Origin: Blastobasis lacticolella
Lineage: Eukaryota > Arthropoda > Insecta > Lepidoptera > Blastobasidae
Assembly (NCBI GenBank): GCA_905147135.1
Contig: LR990044.1
Span: 19,103,622 to 19,167,621 of the forward strand
DNA length: 64,000 bases
Direction: 5' to 3'
Position 1 is the stretch's first letter. Each line of letters opens with the position of its first letter. The notes under the pieces were generated by a model, which was given only the letters and a program-made list of their open reading frames with translations, was not told where the DNA came from and ran no database searches. The position numbers were made by a program, and so were the translations under genes. This document shows, piece after piece, positions 56,650-64,000 of this stretch.

Positions 56650-56985
56650 TAATCATCTTGCCATCAAAATCCGGGTTGAACTAACACGCGCGAAGGCCCG
56701 GGGCCGCCTTGACCACGATCCAGGATTTGACTGCTATCAGACCTGATGTCACATATCCGTGATCCTGTTGACAAGGGAATCTGACCAGATTGGACTATAG
56801 TCACACCTTCACTTGCCTGAATGTGCAGGTTTTCTCACGATGTTGTCCCTCACCGAAAGAGCATCGGAGTGTTCAACTCATGTTAGTACATAACTCAGAA
56901 AAAGTCATACATTGCAGTCTGGTGCTCGAACCCTATACCACTCGCTTACGCGTCCGACACGCTAACCATCAATGTCACTGACGCA
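56650..56985 (-). mobile_element. SINE A, full length, worn
   Basis: The plus strand reads aatcatcttgccatcaaaat at the tail and ctaaccatcaatgtcactga at the head. The body aligns with about 20 percent differences and small gaps. Confidence 0.82.
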
Positions 56986-57414
56986 CTATCACTTAAGTAA
57001 ACGTTATAAATAAATTCCCAACTCAATAACGTACGACTCAACGTTCATTGCTTGCAGTCCTTACATGAGAGCTACCAAGGCAAAACATATAGCTCTTCGA
57101 TATCCCCAATATTAGCATACGCACTCATCCGCGAATCCATAATTTTTAATATGTCCCAACCCACGCATAGAGGCACCTAAACAGTCGCCCAAGTGGCCGG
57201 TCGCCATCGCAACGATATCCAGGCAACGCCGCGGGATGCGCTATACCGCCATAGATATAAGACGTGATTTCCCCTGACAAAAGTACAAGAGATACAAATA
57301 GCCGATGCTTCGCGGAGCAGACGGGGCTGGAATGGGCATGATCTGATTAAGTACGAAGATTAACTAGTGGCTTCCTGAGGATGACGACTACTTTTGAATA
57401 TGTCATAATTATTA

Positions 57415-57560
57415 TTATAACCAGCTTTTGCCCGTGACTTCATTCGCGTGGAAATCGTTTTAAAACAGTTCCCTTTTTCGCGTTAATTTTGATTAACCTT
57501 CCTAATGTATGAAACCAAGCACTAAGGAGAGGTCAAGCTTTAGCTCTGGTTCTACCCAAC
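57415..57560 (+). repeat. RTE-type dispersed repeat piece
   Basis: Reads taaccagcttttgcccgtga then cttcattcgcgtggaaatcg, a motif very common in insect genomes near RTE LINE ends. The remainder is worn. Confidence 0.5.
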
Positions 57561-58004
57561 CGAGTTAGATGAAACATGGCCTAGACATAGGTTGGACCCC
57601 AAACTACCAAACTGTGGAAATCCCATCAAGTACCACTCAGCGCCATTTACATATTTCTTATAGTTTATCTTTATCTGGTCTATTATAGTTCTAAGTCTTC
57701 ATTGCTCTAAATTATTTTTCAATGTGCAGACACCCTTGTTCACTGTTTCGTTATATATACTTATAAATAATGATAACAGCCTTAAAACTGTAAAAACGTA
57801 ATTTGAGTAACTTAAAAAACTTAGGTAAACGTTAATAATATCCGAAAGATGATTATCCGTCTCTTTATAGCAAAACGGAGTCTACCCGTTTGAGTCACTC
57901 GTTTGAGGGCTATATTCTCATAGATATACATACAGGTACACGAAAAGATACACATTTGAAACTTATAATAACACTTTTTGCGTCCGGATTTAAAAATATC
58001 ACAA

Positions 58005-58390
58005 TAATACGCTTGGACAAATTTTCACGAAGCCATCTAGCCCGTCACTAAGCAAAACTTCATCATTATCATTACAGACCGTAACAGTCCACTGCAGGAC
58101 TTAGGGCCTCTCCCACGAAAGGGGAAGTTATTGCCATAATCTCCACGCTTGGCAGGCGGGTTGGAGATCACAGTGTTTAAATATAACAGTGGAAAATGCT
58201 GCTGCCCATTCTCCAGACTACGGAGACTCTTGATCTTTTGCCTCGAAAACATTAGTCGCCTTGTACGACACCCATGAGTGTAAGGGGTTGGTGCTATTCT
58301 ACTCTGCCGGACACCACACGGCCACTTAGCAAAACTTACATCCTGACATATCACATCCAGTACCACTAACTCTTCGCCCGGCCAGGTACC
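58005..58390 (-). mobile_element. SINE B tail region, split by retroposon C
   Basis: The plus strand reads cgcttggacaaattttcacg and aagccatctagccc. After the retroposon C insertion it resumes with a duplicated cacttagcaaaactt. The head is not recognisable. Confidence 0.7.
58061..58322 (-). mobile_element. Retroposon C, copy 3, with 15 bp target duplication
   Basis: 262 bp from catcattatcattacagacc to ggacaccacacggc. It is flanked by cactaagcaaaactt (58046-58060) and cacttagcaaaactt (58323-58337), one mismatch in 15. Inserted in SINE B sequence, so younger than that SINE. Confidence 0.92.
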
Positions 58391-60200
58391 GGGACAGTTA
58401 ATATATTTGAAGTAGAAAAAGGGTTTCTTTTGCTACCTTTGTGGGGGATGCCCTTTAGTGGTATCTAATAAAACCTTGTTACCAGAGGGATACCTTCCCC
58501 GGTACCGTAGGTGTTCTTTTACATGATACGGAATTCAGCCCGGTAGTTTTATATTAAATCTGGGATCTGGGTAATCTCGTTAGTTACAAAGAGGCTGCGT
58601 TTTATGAGATTTTTGCCTCGTGCTTTTGTGCGTGATTGATGAGAGGGTTGGTTGGAAGTTAGGGTTTTCTGCTTCTAGGTACTGAGTTAGAATTTTGTTC
58701 TGTGGCGCTATGTAATTAGCGACAAATGAAACGAATTAGCGACATTGAAACACCGTTGACAAAATTGGGGGTAGTTTTAAAAGCAGTAGAACTTTTTGAT
58801 ATTTTGTAGTTTTACTTTAGCTTCTTCAGATTACCTAAAAATAACAAAATAAAATCCTAAGGTCTTGGTGTAAACTAAACTAGTTTTCAGTAAAAAAAAT
58901 AATTCTACATCGGTTTCTTCATCGGAGCTAAGATGCTATTGAAAAAAAAAATTACATAGAGCACTCTGAAATTTTTGCGCTCCAGGGTACTGATTCTGGT
59001 ATGCAATGCATTTGTTATTATGTTGCAATGTAATTGTGATGTTACTATAACTACGTCGAGGTATCGTGTCAGTCCCAGCATCATCCCAGTTAAATTGCAG
59101 TTCAATCATTGTTCGACCTTTGACACGTTTTCATTGACAGAATTGAAGGCAGTTTGAGAACTAAGAAAGATGCAACTTAGTAATTTTATTTTTTATTTTT
59201 TTATTGGAGTACCAACAGCCATATAAAACCATTATGCAACTAAAGTACCGGAAAACGAATTGTGGAAAAGTTCGAACTCATGAAAGTTGCAACTCAACAT
59301 CTGTCATTTGAATAACAATCACACGTTTGACATGCGATGCAATTGTAATTTTACTACAACTGAGCCGATTTCCGTACCAGAATCGAAGCCCAGCCCGCTT
59401 ATGAATGTTTGAATTTCGAATGTTATATTTTATAAAACATAAGAGAAGCGTATCAATTGTTTTTTTATTTTTTATAACAAGTTGAAGTTCGTTGTCCATT
59501 GCAACAGTGGAATTAACGCAAAAAGGCTTTAGGCGATGACTTTTTATGATTTTAAAAGTTCACTGTTGCTGCAAGACTGCACTGCTCGCCTTCAAAATGC
59601 TTTTGGGAGGGAAGCACCTCATGCCCACCATGACCCGGTGCCCAGTGACAAAGATGCTAAAACTCGTAACAATCAATACAAAACGGCAACTTTCTACAGC
59701 TATATAAATAAAAAAGCCTTTTATTTCTACCAAAAACAAAATTACAATTACACATATGTAAGGTATGGTTAGTAAGATACTTATTTATTAGGTTAGTATT
59801 TACCTATCTAAACACACGTTTTTCTTAATTCACTACAAAATAATAGATTTTATTTTTTACTTATAATTTACTTTTCTTATTTAAGTATTACCAAATTTCT
59901 CTGCTACAGGTAAAGGCCTCCTCCAAGGATGTCCAGTGCTCTCTACATTTAGCTATTTGAAACCAATTTGGCCCAGCTATATAGTCGTCATTATATCATT
60001 GCGCTCATACGCTCTATATGACACTCGACACACTCGCCGTCACTACGACCCGATGTCCAATATGAAAGTGTTAAAAATCGCATCAATCAAGCGTTTAATA
60101 TGCAGAGTCTACAAAACGGCTAATCTCTACAAGTATATAAACGTCATATATCCAAACATTGACCGTGGTCCCACCGCTATGCTCCACTGGTGGGTAGAGC
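58391..60200. other. Intergenic, no gene seen
   Basis: Short open frames only. AT-rich with T/A homopolymers (59180-59205). Confidence 0.45.
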
Positions 60201-60201
60201 A

Positions 60202-60668
60202 TATGATAGAGCATAGAACATCCAACCCTACACACCAGCCGTCACCACTCACCGCTGTCCAGCGAAAGTCACTGCATGGAGCGTATGATAGAGTACATCA
60301 TCATCACAGCCCGTGACAGTCCACTGCAGGACTTAGGGCCTCTCCCACGAAAGGGGAGGCTATTGCCATAATCTCCACGCTTGGCAGGCGGGTTGGAGAT
60401 CGCAGTATTTAAATATAACAATGGAAAATGCTGCTGCCCATTTTCCAGACTACGGAGACTCTTGATCTTTTGCCTCGAAAACATTTGTTGCCTTATACGA
60501 CACCCGTGAGTGTAAGGGGTTGGTGCTATTCTACTCTGCCGGACACCACACGGCTAATGATAGAACGGCTATGATAGAGTACACATGCATAGAACATCCA
60601 ACTCTACAGTACTCTACACACGAGCCGTCACCAAGTCACCACTCACCGCTGTCCAGTGACAAAGGTGC
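60202..60668. repeat. Two-unit tandem duplication, now split by retroposon C
   Basis: Unit 1 (60202-60283) and unit 2 (60570-60668) both start tatgatagag, then share catagaacatccaac, cagccgtcacca (or gagccgtcacca) and cactcaccgctgtccag. They were probably adjacent before retroposon C entered at 60298. Confidence 0.75.
60298..60556 (-). mobile_element. Retroposon C, copy 4
   Basis: From catcatcacagcccgtgaca to accacacggct. A 14 bp direct repeat, tatgatagagtaca, lies at 60284-60297 and 60570-60583, with 13 extra bases (atgatagaacggc) on the right side. About 95 percent identical to copy 3. Confidence 0.88.
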
Positions 60669-60927
60669 GTGCGGGGCGCATGCGCCGCTGTCCAGACGCC
60701 ACCTGACCGCGGCCGGACACTGATCAATATTAAAGTCCGAGGGAGGACGCCGGGGGATGTCTGTTTGTCTGTCGGCTCTGTATAGAGCTGCTATGGGGGT
60801 GTTTTGTGGTGCTGGGGAATTTGAATATGAATGGTGTTTTTGAATATGCGGAATATTGGTATTAGTGCGATTTGGTTTTTATGGACAGGAGGGTTTTCGC
60901 TTCTGTTTTGTTTTATTTTATTTTTAC

Positions 60928-61140
60928 TTTTCTGCCCGCGGCTCCGCCCTCGTCGGATTACACATTACATTGCTCGAGTCTAGGAGAATAAAAGATAGTC
61001 TTTGTCCACCTATAGGTGGTGAACTATCTCTATAACAAATTTTATAAAAGTTCAGTGTAGTGGTTTTGCCGGGAAAGCGTAACATACAGACTGACAGAGT
61101 TAATTTCGCATTTATAATATCAGTAGGGACGTAGGGATAT
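60928..61140 (+). repeat. RTE-type dispersed repeat
   Basis: Starts ttctgcccgcggctccgccc, then ataaaagatagtctttgtcc, then taatttcgcatttataatat and cagtaggga. This pattern of motifs is a frequent non-coding repeat in Lepidoptera (recalled, not searched). Confidence 0.5.
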
Positions 61141-61680
61141 ACAACGCAGTGACAAACGAAACATGATAAGCAGTAAGCGGTTTTGTTATATTTTCCGCTT
61201 CGTGTTATAACGCGAGATTTTGTTTTAAATAGTACCATGACAGTATATGTTTCGGTAACTACTATTTTGTACTCTTAATTAAATGTCGTATTTATAGAAA
61301 TTACACTAGTCTATTGACTATTCAAATAACTGGTGAAAAAATCTTTAGTTTTCAAAACAGATGACGCCTTCCGCGTCACTGGTTACCTTATGATTTGCGA
61401 AAATCACGTAACGACCCACGCCTAGCGGTAAGTCAATTGTCAAAGTGACTGTGATAGACTTGAATTGAGTTGATTATAATCATTATACATACATACACAC
61501 TCAAACCCTATTCCACAGGAGTAGACAAAAACAATGATATCTGAAAATACAGTCATCAAACAATCCTACATACAAAAAAAAAGAAGCGGTTTAAACAGCT
61601 CTCTACAGAACCGTCTTAACTCACCTTTCTGCGGACAGTACGGGGGAGGGTCCAAGAGAAATGACGACCCTTAACTAAAA

Positions 61681-61740
61681 CACACACATACACGCACGGC
61701 CATTACACCCCCACATACACACACACCCACACACAACAGG
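61681..61740. repeat. CA-rich low-complexity stretch
   Basis: Interrupted cacaca/catacac runs. The plus strand is G-poor here and turns G-rich right after about 61750. Confidence 0.8.
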
Positions 61741-62451
61741 CTGGAGATAAAGAATTTGTGTGCGCAAAGTACGGTTGTGTGTGTCCGGTTTCCGCTCGCC
61801 TGAGTTTTGCTAATTTAATTAGGACCACAAAAAGATTAAAGCGGAGGACGCGAGCATTAGGCGGAGGCCTTTGTTTGTACGGACCTTTAAGATTCGGGTT
61901 TAAAGGAATTGAGGGTAGAATGATTTCTGTAGACGCGTTAAGGTGTGGGTAGTGAGGACTCTGGGAATTGGTTAGGTGTTTCTGGACTATTTTAAATACG
62001 GTGGCTGGAGTTGTTGTTGTAGGGTTTGTGAGGGACTGGGATTGGGTGGTGGTAAACAAGTGTTGTGTATGTTTAATCGTAGATGTTATGGGCGCTTATT
62101 ACTTTTCAGGTGGGTTGGATGACGTTTGTCACTGAGTAGTTTAAAGGATATGGTTTGTGATTAGATCGTCATCTTCTGCATTGACGAAATTTCTGTAGGT
62201 CGCGTTGGTGTGAAGGTAGTGGGACTCTGGTAGCTTGGTTTAGAGATTAGCTGTATAGAATGTGGGTATTATTGATTATGAGTACATTGTCGCACATTAT
62301 TGATAAGGTATAATTTTCAATACATGCACAGGTTTTCCAACGACTTCATTAATGCAGAACGAATAATTAAAAAGATGTATATGTAGTTAAAATCAATAAA
62401 TAAATAATCTTTATTGCGAATCGCACTTAATTTGAACCCAATTTACGAGTA

Positions 62452-62575
62452 TTGTTTTTTTTTTTTTTATGTCATACGGTAGGCAAACAGGCAAGCGGGC
62501 CTCCTGATGGAAAGTGGTCACCACTGCCTATAGACATTAGCAACACCAAGAGTATTGCTGATGCGTTGTTTCCAA
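62452..62575 (-). repeat. Retroposon D 3' end with poly-A
   Basis: The plus strand reads a 15-base T-run, then atgtcatacggtaggcaaac, then aggcaagcgggcctcctgat and ggaaagtggtcaccactgcc. Nearly identical to the end of 30468-30925, truncated after gatgcgttg. Confidence 0.8.
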
Positions 62576-63221
62576 ATCTAATAAAATTCAATAAAAAAAA
62601 AGGTACCCTAGCCACAAGTTTTACAAGTCGAGCCACACATAGTATGCACAACAAATCTAAGCCCCAGCTTTCATATCAAATCCACTACCTCAACAGACCC
62701 TCCACGCACGAGATTTAGTGAAAACATTGCGCCTCAACCACCAGGCTACACCGTGTTTGCCCTCAAAACAGACGATTCCAATACGGTTACGGTGTTGAGA
62801 ATATAAAAAGTAAGTCGATAGCTTATTGTCTGAATTTATACTTTTGGATGTTCGAAATATGTTTAGCCCGCCAGCGTAACTAGGTACACCCCATCGAGTA
62901 GCAACAAACCACGTGAAGGTTAGGATATGGTGGACGCGTGAATACGGAACACGTCGTATCTATTCATGCCACAGGCTAGTATAACCGCGGCAGTATCTCG
63001 CTTGTTTTCACATAATAGAGCCATTTTCTTTTGTTTTTGTTGCGCGGCTCGTCTCGTTATAGGTACGGGGGCAATGAAAACAAAAGAACGGTGTCTCGTT
63101 TCTGGCTCTTTACTTTGGGTTTTCATGATGCGTGTGGCGGAGTTGCTATGGGAATGTGGTGTGGGAGTTATAGTATGGTGAGAGGTGTTACGGTTTCGCG
63201 TCTCGGGTTGCGAGCAGTATT
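62576..63221. other. Intergenic, no gene seen
   Basis: Unique sequence. Overlapping short frames at 62920-63240 share no known domain. Confidence 0.45.
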
Positions 63222-63358
63222 TATTTATTTATTTATTTAATAGTACATTGCACACAAAAATGGTAACAAAGATATGGCAAATATATACATGACACAAAAG
63301 GCACTACTTATTTCTAAAAAGAAATTTCTTCCAGCAGGACTACAGCAAAGAGAACGTG
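63222..63358 (-). repeat. LINE 3' end with (TAAA)n tail, copy 2
   Basis: The minus strand reads ctgctggaagaaatttcttt, then tagaaataagtagtgccttt, and ends gtgtgcaatgtactattaaa plus (TAAA)n. It matches 34300-34440. Confidence 0.72.
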
Positions 63359-63469
63359 ATGACTGGAAGTAGTAGTAGTAGTATGATACTGGGTTGTTTA
63401 AAAATGTTAAGATTGTTACAGAGAGGTTTACATCTGTGCAAAAAGTAAAACCTTTGATTATTTTCGATC

Positions 63470-63612
63470 GATGTAGAGGGGCGTCTGTTGCCTTGATTAA
63501 GTCAGTCCATCTTGTGGGTTATCTGCCTCCGACCTTGCCCTGCACTACGAGACGCTCGATGGAATCATCGCTCGCTGCGACTCGTGGGCGAAGAAAGTTA
63601 GGATGCGAGACT
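63470..63612 (-). pseudogene. RTE-type LINE polymerase C-terminal remnant
   Basis: On the minus strand one frame gives RILTFFAHESQRA. After a frameshift the next gives DSIERLVVQGKVGGR, a stop, then PTRWTDLIKATDAPL. It resembles R.L.FFGH..RR....E.LV.QGKV.G.R..GR.P.RW.D.I of RTE-like elements. The frameshift and stop show it is dead. Confidence 0.6.
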
Positions 63613-64000
63613 TTACGGTGGAGGACTGCCGCTGTTCGATATTCAATTCCTCCAGTATTTATTTAATGGTGCGAATCGGTCCATCAGACCCAGGAACCGG
63701 TGCCTGGATTGTGTAGAGGAAAACCTAAGGCGACTTAGCAAGAAAAAATATCTTGGAAAAAGGAAACCAGTGACAGATAGAAATGTAAGAAAATTGTTGA
63801 GGCGACCAAGAACCATAAAGGGTTGTTGTGCCGCAGGAAATAAGTAAGAACTAAGATATCCTAAGCATCTTCTAAGCGTGTAGCGAATAGCATATGAAAA
63901 TACAAATTCCAATCGCCCAGACTCAATCGGAAGCGCATCAAAAGATCCAACCGCCAGTCTAGGTACAGTCGGGCCCGATATAAGTTAGCCCAGGTACAGT
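63613..64000. other. Window end, no gene seen
   Basis: AT-moderate sequence, with a minus-strand frame (63643-63912) that has no recognisable domain. Confidence 0.4.

Noticed and set aside
61703..62059. 118-codon minus-strand frame rich in T, P and N
   Set aside because: It lies over CA-rich low-complexity DNA and a G/T-skewed stretch. The composition alone explains it.

Overview
The window reads as nuclear DNA of a moth or butterfly (Lepidoptera). Three things point there. It is AT-rich with small introns. It carries tRNA-headed SINEs, among them one ending in the moth-type 'gatggcgctgtgtgaatt' tail. It also holds RTE-like LINE ends and dense short inverted-repeat elements of the kinds common in lepidopteran genomes. 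The species cannot be named from sequence alone. All family names below are read by eye, not from a database search.

Layout. Bases 1-3103 hold the last four coding exons (plus strand) of a DExH-box RNA helicase of the DHX57 type. All splice junctions are GT-AG and the exons join in frame through the OB-fold and the C-terminal tail to a stop codon at 3101-3103. This is the only host gene I can support. From 3104 to 64000 I see no convincing host gene. The open frames there are short (longest about 146 codons), start and stop at random, and mostly lie in repeats.

The 61 kb to the right is a graveyard of transposable elements separated by AT-rich sequence. Two tRNA-derived SINE families are present, here called SINE A (12 pieces) and SINE B (7 pieces). 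A third retroposon, 'retroposon C' (about 262 bp, (GAT)n tail), has clear target-site duplications. Several short inverted-repeat DNA elements recur: a TA-flanked 266 bp element with 36 bp ends (4 copies), a 147 bp element with 4 bp target duplications (2 copies, both inside another repeat), a TTACGTAAC-ended element, a GGGCTAT-ended element, and a roughly 100 bp palindromic element (5 copies). There is also a 430 bp non-autonomous hAT element with a perfect 8 bp target duplication. Decayed C-terminal ends of LINE reverse transcriptases lie at about 10.4, 12.2, 13.6, 25.3, 39.9, 44.3 and 63.5 kb.

Other structure includes a tandem array of a roughly 122 bp unit at 43.1-43.85 kb, a foldback with 108 bp arms at 38.5 kb, and several microsatellites. 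There are also non-repeat patches rich in short motifs that could be regulatory: CRE octamers at 23.4 kb, a duplicated GGGT/ACCC motif at 50.6-50.8 kb, and scattered CGAAGGGTTA motifs. I found no bacterial-type operon, CRISPR array, rRNA or intact tRNA gene, and no clear new protein system. The most interesting content is the nested-transposon record and the unexplained dispersed motifs.
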